NCBI GenBank assembly: GCA_964402505.1
Contig: CAYOCP010000007.1
Coordinates: 62,001-126,000 of the forward strand
DNA from: SLRI01 sp964402505
GTDB taxonomy: Bacteria; Pseudomonadota; Alphaproteobacteria; Geminicoccales; Geminicoccaceae
Direction: 5' to 3'
DNA length: 64,000 nucleotides
Shown: piece by piece, positions 36,944-45,712 of the stretch
Layout: each line of letters begins with the position of its first letter
Numbering within the stretch: position 1 is the stretch's first letter
Made by a program: the position numbers and the translations under genes
Notes under the pieces: generated by a model
The model's input: only the letters and a program-made list of their open reading frames with translations
What the model was told of the DNA's origin: nothing
Database searches by the model: none

Positions 36944-39718
36944 TCACCCGCGATGACCCGACGTTTCCTGGCCCGCGGGCTCGGCGAGCACCGCCTCGAG
37001 ATCGCCCTTCAGCCGCTTGAGGCCGGCGGGGCTCGAGATCTTCAGGCCGAACACGTCCTTGACGTAGAAGACGTCGACCACCCGCTCGCCATAGGTGCTG
37101 ATATGGGCGCTGTGGATGACGAGGCCGCGCTCCTTCAGGGCCTTGGCGAGGCCGAAGAGCAGGCCGGGACGGTCGCGGCCGTTGACCTCGATGACGCTGT
37201 GCGTGCCGCTCGCCTGGTTGTTGACGAGCACGCGCGGCTCGACCGTGAAGACCTCGGTCCGGGCCGGCAGCGAGCGGCGGCCGGCGAGCTCCTTCTCGAG
37301 CCAGACCTCGCCGGCCAGGACCCTCTGGACGTTGCGCTCGATGCGGGCGAATCGGGCCGGATCGTCGACCGCGGCCTGACGCTCGGCGTCCTGAACGCCC
37401 AGCGTGTCCAGCGCCATGCCGTCCATTGTCGTGAAGATGTGCGCATCGACGATGCTCACCCCGCTCAGCGCCAGGGCACCCGCGACCTTCATGAAGAGGC
37501 CCGGATGGTCGGCGGCGTGAACGGTGATCTCGGTGCGCGCGTGGAACGCGTCGACGTGGAAGTCGAGGGCCAGGGGCAGGTTCTGCCTGCGCGCCCGGCG
37601 CACCAGACGGGCATGCCGCAGATGCGCCTCGTGCGCCACGCCCAGCCAGTAGCGCGGATCGTGCAGCGCCGTGTAGGCCTCGATCTCGGCCGGCGTCCAA
37701 CGCTCGGCGCGCTCGGCGAGGAGCGCCTCGACCAGGCTCGCCCGGGCGCGCTCGATCCGCTCCATCCGCCGGCCGTGCAGGTCGCCCGAGGCCATTGCGG
37801 CCTCCGCCTCGTGGTAGAGCTCGCGCAAGAGCTGGCCTTTCCAGCCGTTCCAGACGGTCGGGCCGACCGCCCGGATGTCGGCCACCGTCAGGATCAGAAG
37901 CAGGCGCAGCCGCTCCGGCGACTGCACCACGGCGACCAGATCCTGCAGCGTCTTCGGGTCCTCGCTGTCGCGCTTGAAGGCGAAGTTGCTGAGCACGAGG
38001 TGGTGGCGAACGAGCCAGGCGACGGTCTCGGTGGCGGCCTGATCGAGGCTGAGGCGAGGGCAGAGCTTCTCCGCGATGCGGGCGCCGACCTCGCTGTGAT
38101 CGCCGCCGCGGCCCTTGCCGACATCGTGCAGGAAGGCGGCGACGAAAAGCTCGGTGCGCGATGCCGATTGCGGGAAGATGCGCGTCGACAGCGGATGATC
38201 GACCTCGAGGGTGCCCGTCTCGATCCGGTGCAGGTTGTCGATCACCCGGATGGTGTGCTCGTCCACCGTGTAGACGTGGTAGAGATTGTGCTGCATCTGC
38301 GCGACCACGCGGCCGAAATCCGGCACCATCCGGCCGAGAATGCCCGATTCGTTGAGCCGGGTGAGGGTTTGGGCCGGCTCCTTACGGCTGGTCAGCATCT
38401 CCAGGAACAGGCGGTTCGCCTCGGGGCTCTCGCGCACGCCCTGATCGATCCGGCGCAGGTTCTGCGCCAGCGCCTTCAGTGCCATGGGGTGAATGTCGAG
38501 ATCACGCGCCTGCGCCTCGTGGAAGAGCTCGAGCATGGCGACCGGTCGGGTCGCGAAGAGCCCCGGATCGGCGAGCGCCAGGCGGCGGCCCTGGACGACG
38601 AAGCCGCCGATCCGCCGCCGGCTCGGGCCGAAGCGTGGCAGGGCGAAGCGCGGCCGCCGCTTGTGCCGCTCCTCGAGTGCCGCGCAGACCAGCCGGGTCA
38701 GCGAGCCCACCTCCTTGGCGACGAGGTAATAGCTCTTCATGAAGCGCTCGACGCCGAGCGTGCGCGGCCGGTCGCGATAGCCCATGCGGTGCGCGATCTC
38801 CGGCTGCAGGTCGAACGTCAGCCGCTCCTCGGCGCGGTTGGTGAGGTAGTGCAGGTGGCAGCGGACGGTCCAGAGGAACCGCCGCGAGCGGAGAAAGCTG
38901 TTCAGCTCCGCACGGCTGAGGACGCCGTGCGTCACGAGGTCCTCCCAGTTCCCGACGTCGTGGATGAAGCGGGCGAGCCAGACCAGGGTCTGCAGGTCGC
39001 GAAGCCCGCCCTTGCCGTCCTTGATGTTCGGCTCGAGCAGGTAGCGGCTGTCGCCGGTGCGCCGATGGCGGGCGTCGCGCTCGGCGAGCTTGGCCTCGAT
39101 GAACTCCGGCTCGTGGCCGTTGCAGACCTCGCTCCGAAAGCGGGCGATGAGCTCCTCGTGAAGACGCGCCGAGCCCCAGAGCAGGCGGGTCTCGAGCAGC
39201 GTGGTGCGGATGGTGATGTCGCTCCGCGCGAGCTTGAGGCACTCGTTCAGCGAGCGCGTCGACTGGCCGACCTTGAGACCGAGATCCCAGAGCCGGTAGA
39301 GCAGGAACTCGGTCATCTGCTCGAGATGCGGGGTCGGCTTGTAGGGGTAGAGAAAGAGCACGTCGATGTCGGAATGCGGTGCGAGCTCGCCGCGCCCGTA
39401 GCCACCGACCGCGAGCAGCGCCATCTCCTCGCCGCGCGTCGGGTTGGAGACCCGGAAGAGCTGGCTCTCGGCGAAGTCGAGCGCTCCGGCCAGAAGACCG
39501 TCCAGAAGCCGCGCCCGCTCGCGCACGACCCGCTCGCCGTCGCCGTCCGCGGCGAACTGCGCCTCGAGCCTCCGGTCGCTGTCGCCGAGCACCCGGCGCA
39601 TGCGCAGAAGCACCGCCGCCCCCGACTCCGCCCGCTCATCGGCGAGGAGGGGGGCGCCGATCCGCTGACGATGGGTCAGCCCGGGGGAGACGTGGAGAGC
39701 TGGTGCCGAGAGCGCCAT
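36944..39718 (-). CDS. glnD: Bifunctional uridylyltransferase/uridylyl-removing enzyme GlnD
   Basis: A 924-residue nitrogen sensor that uridylylates and deuridylylates PII. Order of domains: nucleotidyltransferase with LAVGGYGRGELAPHSDIDVLF, the GlnD linker domain, an HD domain with FLHDVGKGRGGDHSEVGA, and two C-terminal ACT domains (HAADHPGLFMKVAGALALSG; NGRDRPGLLFGLAKALKERG). The ATG at 39718 (MALSAPALHVSPGLTHRQ) is chosen; the frame is open 54 codons further but unconserved and overlaps the ccm promoter region. It heads the glnD-murJ-trpS-nfu-tsaB-rimI string. Confidence 0.96.
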   Translation of the reverse strand: MALSAPALHVSPGLTHRQRIGAPLLADERAESGAAVLLRMRRVLGDSDRRLEAQFAADGDGERVVRERARLLDGLLAGALDFAESQLFRVSNPTRGEEMALLAVGGYGRGELAPHSDIDVLFLYPYKPTPHLEQMTEFLLYRLWDLGLKVGQSTRSLNECLKLARSDITIRTTLLETRLLWGSARLHEELIARFRSEVCNGHEPEFIEAKLAERDARHRRTGDSRYLLEPNIKDGKGGLRDLQTLVWLARFIHDVGNWEDLVTHGVLSRAELNSFLRSRRFLWTVRCHLHYLTNRAEERLTFDLQPEIAHRMGYRDRPRTLGVERFMKSYYLVAKEVGSLTRLVCAALEERHKRRPRFALPRFGPSRRRIGGFVVQGRRLALADPGLFATRPVAMLELFHEAQARDLDIHPMALKALAQNLRRIDQGVRESPEANRLFLEMLTSRKEPAQTLTRLNESGILGRMVPDFGRVVAQMQHNLYHVYTVDEHTIRVIDNLHRIETGTLEVDHPLSTRIFPQSASRTELFVAAFLHDVGKGRGGDHSEVGARIAEKLCPRLSLDQAATETVAWLVRHHLVLSNFAFKRDSEDPKTLQDLVAVVQSPERLRLLLILTVADIRAVGPTVWNGWKGQLLRELYHEAEAAMASGDLHGRRMERIERARASLVEALLAERAERWTPAEIEAYTALHDPRYWLGVAHEAHLRHARLVRRARRQNLPLALDFHVDAFHARTEITVHAADHPGLFMKVAGALALSGVSIVDAHIFTTMDGMALDTLGVQDAERQAAVDDPARFARIERNVQRVLAGEVWLEKELAGRRSLPARTEVFTVEPRVLVNNQASGTHSVIEVNGRDRPGLLFGLAKALKERGLVIHSAHISTYGERVVDVFYVKDVFGLKISSPAGLKRLKGDLEAVLAEPAGQETSGHRG

Positions 39719-39884
39719 CTGGAAATGTCTTCTGCCTTCATTCCGCGACGGAACCGGTCGCTGCGTCGGATCGTCTCGCCCATTCGCCTGGACGCCTTTA
39801 CACGAGATTCCATTTATAGTGTGCTGCTGCGATTGCGTGAACGGCATCTCGTCCCTTGGGAGACCGCGTTTGGAGTTCATCCGG

Positions 39885-40112
39885 ATGGGGGGCTACGGCG
39901 GCTATGTCTGGTCGGCGTTCGGCTTCACATTGATCCTGACGCTCGGCCTGGCTTGGCAGAGCTGGTGGCTGCAGCGGCGGCGCAGCGACGAGCTCGCCCT
40001 GCTCCGGCAGCAGGTCCGGCCGCGGGACCGGGACGGCGCCTCCCAACGTCCATTGCGACGGCTGGTCGCGGTCCGTGCCGACGAGACCGGCGAGCAGCCA
40101 TCCGGCTCGTGA
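39885..40112 (+). CDS. ccmD: Haem exporter protein CcmD
   Basis: A 75-residue single-span membrane protein. GGYGGYVWSAFGFTLILTLG with a following WQSWWLQRRRSDELALLRQQ is typical CcmD, which holds haem-loaded CcmE to CcmC. The ATG at 39885 has GGAG nine bases upstream. It is the first gene of the ccm cluster and lies divergent to glnD; ccmA, ccmB and ccmC, usually just upstream, are absent. The C-terminal tail is longer than usual. Confidence 0.85.
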   Translation: MGGYGGYVWSAFGFTLILTLGLAWQSWWLQRRRSDELALLRQQVRPRDRDGASQRPLRRLVAVRADETGEQPSGS

Positions 40113-40118
40113 GAAGAA

Positions 40119-40604
40119 ATGCGGTTTCGCAAACGCCAGCGCCTGGTCCTGATCGGGCTCGCCCTGCTCCTGCTCGGCGGTGCCACCGCGCTGACCCTCA
40201 CGGCGCTTGGCGACAAGATCGCGTTCTTCGTCACACCGACGCAGATCGTCGACGGTGAGGCGGCGGTGAACCGCAATTTCCGCGTCGGCGGTCTCGTGGT
40301 CGACGGCAGCATCCGGCGCGGCACCGACGGCAGCGTCGCCTTCCGGCTGACCGACACCGCGAATGAGATCGAGGTCCACTACAAGGGCATCCTGCCTGAT
40401 CTCTTCCGCGAGGGACAGGGCATCGTCGCCCAGGGCACGCTGGCCGCGTCCGGCGCCGATGCGATCTTCAACGCCAGCGAGATCCTGGCGAAGCACGACG
40501 AGAACTACATGCCGAGAGAGGTTGCCGACGCCCTGAAGGAAGCCGGGTACTGGCAGCACAACGAGGCCGCGGGCGAACCCCCGGCCGGGAATGTCACCCG
40601 ATGA
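40119..40604 (+). CDS. ccmE: Cytochrome c-type biogenesis haem chaperone CcmE
   Basis: A 161-residue membrane-anchored periplasmic protein that binds haem covalently through a histidine. The anchor is at residues 8-30, the OB-fold body includes FRVGGLVVDGSIRR, and the haem His lies in LAKHDENYMP. It follows ccmD by six bases and overlaps the ccmF start by four (ATGA). Confidence 0.97.
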   Translation: MRFRKRQRLVLIGLALLLLGGATALTLTALGDKIAFFVTPTQIVDGEAAVNRNFRVGGLVVDGSIRRGTDGSVAFRLTDTANEIEVHYKGILPDLFREGQGIVAQGTLAASGADAIFNASEILAKHDENYMPREVADALKEAGYWQHNEAAGEPPAGNVTR

Positions 40605-42604
40605 TCGTCGAGCTCGGTCATTTCGCGCTCGTCACGGCCCTCGGCCTCGCCCTCGCCCAGGGCACTCTGCCGTTCCTCGGTGCCGCCCGCGAGGACCTGG
40701 CACTGATGCGGCTGGGCTCGACGGCGGCAATCGGCCAGCTCGCCTGCCTGACGCTCGCCTTCGCGGCGCTCAGCCACGCCTACGTCACCTCGGACTTCTC
40801 GCTGCTCAATGTCTACGAGAACAGCCACTCGACGAAGCCGCTGCTCTACAAGATCAGCGGTGTCTGGGGCAATCACGAGGGCTCGCTCGTCCTCTGGGTC
40901 TGGATCCTCGCCCTCTTCGGTGCCGGCGTCGCCCTCTTCGGCCGCAACCTGCCCTTGCCGTTCAAGGCGCGCACGCTCGCGGTCCAGGGGCTGATCGGCT
41001 CGGGCTTCCTGCTCTTCATGCTCTTCACCTCCAATCCCTTCGAGCGGCTGGTGCCCGCGCCGCTCGACGGCACCGGCCTCAACCCGATCCTCCAGGACCC
41101 CGGTCTCGCCTTCCATCCGCCCATGCTCTATCTGGGCTATGTCGGTCTCTCGGTGACCTTCTCCTTCGCCATGGCGGCACTCATCGAGGGTCGGGTGGAC
41201 GCGAGCTGGGCACGCTGGGTGCGACCCTGGACCCTGGCGGCCTGGGTCGCTCTCACGCTCGGCATCGCCCTCGGCTCGTGGTGGGCCTATTACGAGCTCG
41301 GCTGGGGCGGCTGGTGGTTCTGGGACCCGGTGGAGAACGCCAGCTTCATGCCCTGGCTCGCGGCCACCGCGCTTCTGCATTCCGCGATCGTCGTCGAGAA
41401 GCGCGACACGCTCAAGAGCTGGACCATCCTGCTCGCCATTCTGGCCTTCTCGCTCTCGCTCCTCGGCACCTTCCTCGTCCGCTCGGGCGTGCTGACCTCG
41501 GTCCATGCCTTCGCTGTCGATCCGGATCGCGGCATCTTCATCCTGGTGCTCCTGGTCCTCGCCATCGGCGGCTCGCTCGCCATGTTCGCCCTCCGCGCCC
41601 CGGCCATGCAGCCGGGCGGCCACTTCGCGCCGGTCAGCCGCGAGGGCGGCCTGCTCCTGAACAACCTCCTGCTCGCGACCGCCACCGCCACGGTGCTGCT
41701 CGGCACGCTCTATCCCCTGGCCCTCGAGATCGTCGGCGGTGCCAAGATTTCGGTCGGCCCGCCCTTCTTCAATGCCACCTTCGTGCCGCTCATGCTGCCG
41801 CTGCTGCTCGCGGTGCCGATCGGTGCCACGCTCGCCTGGAAGCGCGGCAGCCTGTCCGGCGCCTTCAATCGCCTCAAGCTGGCAGTGGCGGCGGCACTCG
41901 CCACCATGGCGCTCTACCTCGTGCTGGTCGAGCCGCGGAGCCTCGCGGCAGCACTCGGGTTCGGCCTCGCGGTCTGGCTGATCGGCGGCTCGCTCGCCGA
42001 TCTCGTGGCGCGCATCGGGCTCCTCGAGCTCGCGCCCGCCCGCTCCTGGCAGCGGCTTCGGGGCCTGCCGGCCAGCGCCTTCGCCGTCACCATCGCCCAT
42101 GCCGGCCTCGGTGTCCTGATCGTCGGCATCACCGCCTCGAGCGCGCTGCAGGAGGAGCGCATCCTGGCCATGCGGCCAGGCGATGTCGCCACCATCGGCG
42201 GCTACGAGGTGGTGTTCGAGGGTGTCGCGGAGCATCAGGGTCCGAACTACACGGCCCTGCGCGCCACCTTCGCGACGACCAGTGGCGGCCGGCCCGTCGC
42301 CACGCTCCACTCGGAGAAGCGCTTCTTCCCGGTCGAGCGGCAGTCGACCACGGAGGCGGGCATCCAGACCACCCTCTGGCGCGATCTCTACTTCGTGCTC
42401 GGCGACCGGACCCCCGACGGCGCCTGGGCGGTTCGCCTCTACGTCAATCCGTTCGTCATCTGGCTCTGGGGCGGGGTCGGCATCATGGCGGTGGGCGGCC
42501 TCGTCTCCCTCCTCGACCGGCGCCTTCGGGTCGGCGCCCCGCGGGCGGCGGCCGCCCGACGCCGTGCCGCAAGTCCCGGCCTCGGTGCTCCGGCCGGCCC
42601 TTGA
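40601..42604 (+). CDS. ccmF: Cytochrome c haem lyase subunit CcmF
   Basis: A 667-residue polytopic protein that attaches haem to apocytochrome c together with CcmH and CcmI. The haem-handling WWD motif is GWGGWWFWDPVENASFMPWL; GVWGNHEGSLVLWVW and FHPPMLYLGYVGLSV are also family hallmarks. It ends with TTGAATG, where the ccmF TGA abuts the ccmG ATG. Confidence 0.97.
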   Translation: MIVELGHFALVTALGLALAQGTLPFLGAAREDLALMRLGSTAAIGQLACLTLAFAALSHAYVTSDFSLLNVYENSHSTKPLLYKISGVWGNHEGSLVLWVWILALFGAGVALFGRNLPLPFKARTLAVQGLIGSGFLLFMLFTSNPFERLVPAPLDGTGLNPILQDPGLAFHPPMLYLGYVGLSVTFSFAMAALIEGRVDASWARWVRPWTLAAWVALTLGIALGSWWAYYELGWGGWWFWDPVENASFMPWLAATALLHSAIVVEKRDTLKSWTILLAILAFSLSLLGTFLVRSGVLTSVHAFAVDPDRGIFILVLLVLAIGGSLAMFALRAPAMQPGGHFAPVSREGGLLLNNLLLATATATVLLGTLYPLALEIVGGAKISVGPPFFNATFVPLMLPLLLAVPIGATLAWKRGSLSGAFNRLKLAVAAALATMALYLVLVEPRSLAAALGFGLAVWLIGGSLADLVARIGLLELAPARSWQRLRGLPASAFAVTIAHAGLGVLIVGITASSALQEERILAMRPGDVATIGGYEVVFEGVAEHQGPNYTALRATFATTSGGRPVATLHSEKRFFPVERQSTTEAGIQTTLWRDLYFVLGDRTPDGAWAVRLYVNPFVIWLWGGVGIMAVGGLVSLLDRRLRVGAPRAAAARRRAASPGLGAPAGP

Positions 42605-43135
42605 ATGCGCCGCCTCCTGTTCATCGTCCCGGTCGTCGTCTTCGTCGCCATTGCCGGGTTTCTCGCGGTGGGGTTGACCCGCGATCCCTCCACCTTGCCC
42701 TCGGCCCTGCTCGACCGGCCGGCCCCCGCCTTCGACCTGCCGCCGCTGCCGGGCCGCGACGAGGTCGGCTTCGCCAGCACCGACCTCGGCGGCGAGCCGA
42801 AGCTGGTCAATTTCTTCGCCTCCTGGTGCGTGCCTTGCCGGATCGAGCATCCGGTCATCAACCGGCTGGGCCAGTCCGGCGTGACGGTCGACGCCGTCAA
42901 CTACAAGGACAAGCCCGAGGACGCGCTCGCCTGGCTCGCCGAGCTCGGCGATCCCTTCGAGCGGGTCGGCAGCGATCGGGAAGGCCGGGTCGGCATCGAC
43001 TGGGGCGTGTACGGCGTGCCCGAGACCTATGTCGTCGATGCCGACGGCACCATCGTCTACAAGCATGTGGGGCCGCTCCAGCCACGCGACGTCGAGCGCA
43101 CGATCCTGCCGCTGCTCGAGAGCCTGAAGCGATGA
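42605..43135 (+). CDS. ccmG: Thiol:disulfide interchange protein CcmG (DsbE)
   Basis: A 176-residue membrane-anchored periplasmic thioredoxin with active site ASWCVPCRIEHP and the cis-Pro region YGVPETYVVDADG. It keeps apocytochrome CXXCH motifs or CcmH reduced before haem ligation. It overlaps ccmH by four bases. Confidence 0.96.
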   Translation: MRRLLFIVPVVVFVAIAGFLAVGLTRDPSTLPSALLDRPAPAFDLPPLPGRDEVGFASTDLGGEPKLVNFFASWCVPCRIEHPVINRLGQSGVTVDAVNYKDKPEDALAWLAELGDPFERVGSDREGRVGIDWGVYGVPETYVVDADGTIVYKHVGPLQPRDVERTILPLLESLKR

Positions 43136-43623
43136 TGCGCGGCATCCTCCTCGCCCTTCTCCTGGCCCTGTCGGCGGCGGTGCCGGGCTTCGCGGCGCTC
43201 GCCCCCGACGAGATCATGGACGACCCGGCGCTCGAGGCGCGGGCGCGCGCCATCAGCAAGGAGCTGCGCTGTCTCGTCTGCCAGAACCAGTCCATCGACG
43301 ATTCCGATGCCGATCTCGCCCACGACCTCCGCCATCTCGTGCGCGAGCGGCTGAAGGCCGGCGACAGCGACGCCGAGATCCTGCAGTACATGGTCGATCG
43401 CTACGGCGCCTTCGTCCTCCTGAAGCCGCCCGTGACCGCCGGCACGCTGCTCCTCTGGATCGGTCCGTTCCTGGTGCTCGCGATCGGCGCCGGCTTCCTG
43501 CTGACCAGCCTGCGCCGCCGTCGTCTTGCCGGCGACGAGGCCCTGCCGCTGACGCCCGACGAAGAGCGCCGTCTGGCCGAGCTGCTCGACAAGACGGCCA
43601 ACGAGCCCGCCGGACCCCGATGA
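43132..43623 (+). CDS. ccmH: Cytochrome c-type biogenesis protein CcmH
   Basis: A 163-residue periplasmic protein with signal peptide, a redox motif in ELRCLVCQNQSIDDSDADLA (LRCxxCQ), then MVDRYGAFVLLKPPV and a C-terminal membrane helix. This is the short CcmH, with the TPR part encoded separately as ccmI. The first of two consecutive ATG codons (43132) overlaps the ccmG stop. Confidence 0.96.
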   Translation: MMRGILLALLLALSAAVPGFAALAPDEIMDDPALEARARAISKELRCLVCQNQSIDDSDADLAHDLRHLVRERLKAGDSDAEILQYMVDRYGAFVLLKPPVTAGTLLLWIGPFLVLAIGAGFLLTSLRRRRLAGDEALPLTPDEERRLAELLDKTANEPAGPR

Positions 43624-44993
43624 GCGCCTGGCTCCTGCCCGTCGGCCTCGTGCCGCTCGCCATCGCGGTTCTCGCCCTCGCCTTGCCGCTGCTCCGACGG
43701 CGCTCGACCGACGCGGCCGCGGACAGTGCCGTCGCCATTCTGGAGAACCAGTTGAGCGAGCTCGTCCGCGACGAGGAGCGTGGCCTGATCCAGCCGGCGG
43801 AGGCCCGGGCTGCCCGGGTCGAGATCGAGCGCCGCCTGCTCAGGGCCGCGGGCAGGGTGCGATCGCGCGAGTTCGCCGCCGGCCGCCTCGGCCGGGCGCT
43901 GGTGCTCGTTGCCCTCGTCGCCGTGCCGTTCGGGGCGGTGGCGCTCTATGCGCGGCTGGGCTCGCCCAGCCAGCCGGATCGGCCCTTCGCGTCACGCGCG
44001 GACGAGCGGCAGGGCCCGGCGGTGTCGCCCGAAATCCTGGCCATGGTCGCCAATCTGGAGGCACGCCTCGAGAGCGACGGCGACGATGCCGAGGGCTGGC
44101 TGATGCTCGGCCGGAGCCGGCTCGCCCTCGGCCGGCCCGAGCAGGCGATCGAGGCCTATCGCCGTGCGGTGACGCTGGCACCGGACGACGCCGAGACGGT
44201 CGCCGGCCTCGCCGAGGCGCTCATGACCCACTCCCGGGGCGTCGTCACGCCCGAGGTGCAGGGGCTGATGCGCAAGCTGGCGGCACTGGCGCCCGACGAT
44301 CCACGGCCACGTTACTTTCAGGGGCTCGCCGCCGCCCAGGCCGGTGACTACAACGGCGCCCTGGAGCAATGGCGCGTCCTGCTCGCCGGCGCTCCGGCCG
44401 ATGCGCCCTGGCGCGCCCAGATCGAGCCCTCGATCCGCGAGGCGGCCGAAGCGCTCGGCCTCGATCCCGACCCCATCCTGGCACTGGCCCGGGCGCCCAC
44501 GGCCGAGGAGGCGGCCGCCGCCGCCATGGCGGCCCTGCCGCCGGAGGAGCGCCAGGCGCAGGTCGAGGCCATGGTCGACCGCCTGCAAGCGCGGCTCGAG
44601 ACGGAAGGCGGCAGCGCCGACGAGTGGCGGCGCCTGGGCCAGGCCCGGCTCGTCCTCGGCGAGCGCGACCGGGCCATCCAGGCTTACCGCGAGGCGCTGG
44701 CGCTCGCTCCCGACGATCCTTTGGCGATGAAGAGCCTGGCCGCCGCCCTGATCGAGCCTCCAACCACGCCCGAAGGTCTGCCCGTGGTGAACGACGAAGC
44801 GCGCGCCCTCCTCGAGCAGGCGGCGAAGCTCACGCCGGACGACCCCGAGCTGCACTGGTATCTCGGCATCCGCGCCGCTGCCGATGGCGACCCCGCCGTC
44901 GCCCGGGCGCACTGGGAGACGCTGCTCGCCGAGCTCGATCCGACCGGCCCCGACTGGGCGGCGGTCCGCGCCCGGCTCGACGCGCTCGACTGA
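43620..44993 (+). CDS. ccmI: Cytochrome c biogenesis protein CcmI (CycH), TPR type
   Basis: A 457-residue apocytochrome chaperone. Two membrane segments flank a Leu/Glu-rich cytoplasmic loop (about 5-25 and 95-115), followed by periplasmic TPR units: DDAEGWLMLGRSRLALGRPE, a second similar unit near residue 330 (SADEWRRLGQARLVLGERDR), and more. The C-terminal repeats bind apocytochrome c helices. Its TGA abuts the moaE stop on the other strand as the palindrome TGATCA. Confidence 0.93.
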   Translation: MSAWLLPVGLVPLAIAVLALALPLLRRRSTDAAADSAVAILENQLSELVRDEERGLIQPAEARAARVEIERRLLRAAGRVRSREFAAGRLGRALVLVALVAVPFGAVALYARLGSPSQPDRPFASRADERQGPAVSPEILAMVANLEARLESDGDDAEGWLMLGRSRLALGRPEQAIEAYRRAVTLAPDDAETVAGLAEALMTHSRGVVTPEVQGLMRKLAALAPDDPRPRYFQGLAAAQAGDYNGALEQWRVLLAGAPADAPWRAQIEPSIREAAEALGLDPDPILALARAPTAEEAAAAAMAALPPEERQAQVEAMVDRLQARLETEGGSADEWRRLGQARLVLGERDRAIQAYREALALAPDDPLAMKSLAAALIEPPTTPEGLPVVNDEARALLEQAAKLTPDDPELHWYLGIRAAADGDPAVARAHWETLLAELDPTGPDWAAVRARLDALD

Positions 44994-45455
44994 TCAGCCC
45001 CTCCCCGGCGCTTCCCAGCGCGCCGCCGCCTCGTCGTCGCTGGTCCGCGCCTCGACCCAGCGCTCGCCCTCGGGCGTTTCCTCGAGCTTCCAGAAGGGTG
45101 CCCTCGTCTTCAGCCAGTCCATCAGGAAAGCACAGGCTTCGAGGGCGGCGGCGCGATGCGCCGAGGCGGTGGCCACGAGCACGATGGGCTCCCCCGGCAG
45201 CATCCGCCCGTAGCGGTGGATGATCAGGCAGTCGTCGAGCGGCCAGCGGGCGCGGGCCTCGGCCTCGATCCGCTCCAGCTCCGCCTCGGTCATGCCCGGA
45301 TAGTGCTCCAGCGTCATCGCCGTCACCACCGCGTCGCCATGGCGATCGCGCACCAGCCCCGTGAAGCTCGCCACGGCGCCGATATCGGCGCGATCGGCGG
45401 CGAACCGGGCGAGCTCGGCGCCGACATCGAAGATCGGGGCCTGCACCCGGACCAT
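44994..45455 (-). CDS. moaE: Molybdopterin synthase catalytic subunit MoaE
   Basis: A 153-residue subunit that converts cPMP to molybdopterin. ASFTGLVRD, LEHYPGMTEAELERI, IIHRYGRMLPGEPIVLV and the active-site Lys in LKTRAPFWKLEE are clear. The ATG at 45455 is one base beyond the moaD stop. It is the last gene of the uvrC-moaD-moaE run. Confidence 0.96.
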   Translation of the reverse strand: MVRVQAPIFDVGAELARFAADRADIGAVASFTGLVRDRHGDAVVTAMTLEHYPGMTEAELERIEAEARARWPLDDCLIIHRYGRMLPGEPIVLVATASAHRAAALEACAFLMDWLKTRAPFWKLEETPEGERWVEARTSDDEAAARWEAPGRG

Positions 45456-45456
45456 G

Positions 45457-45708
45457 TCAGCCGCCGGTGACCGGCGGGAAGAACGCGACCTCGCGCGCCC
45501 CCTCGAGCGACGCCTCGCGGTCCACATGAAGCTGATCCACGGCGCAGCGGACGACGCCGCGCCCCGCCGCCGCCTCGGCGAAGCGCGGATGACGCTCGCC
45601 CAGATGGCCGATCAGATCGGCCACGGTCCGCACCTGATCCGGCAGGTCGAGCTCCTCCTCGGCGCAACCGGTGCGCTGCTTGAGCCAGGCGAAATAACGT
45701 ACACGCAT
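45457..45708 (-). CDS. moaD: Molybdopterin synthase sulfur-carrier subunit MoaD
   Basis: An 83-residue ubiquitin-fold protein ending in the required Gly-Gly (AFFPPVTGG), which is thiocarboxylated to deliver sulfur to MoaE. It opens MRVRYFAWLKQRTGCAEEEL. The ATG at 45708 lies four bases after the uvrC stop; pgsA, which normally stands between uvrC and moaD in alphaproteobacteria, is missing. Confidence 0.95.
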   Translation of the reverse strand: MRVRYFAWLKQRTGCAEEELDLPDQVRTVADLIGHLGERHPRFAEAAAGRGVVRCAVDQLHVDREASLEGAREVAFFPPVTGG

Positions 45709-45712
45709 GAGA

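Noticed and set aside
36620..40258. Plus-strand open frame of about 1200 codons opposite murJ and glnD and reading into ccmD/ccmE
   Set aside because: It is the reverse frame of murJ and glnD and shows no family motif; the real plus-strand genes are ccmD and ccmE in other frames.
40505..43066. Minus-strand open frame opposite ccmF and ccmG
   Set aside because: Composition dominated by Glu, Arg, Gly and Asp from the antisense of membrane-helix codons; no motif.
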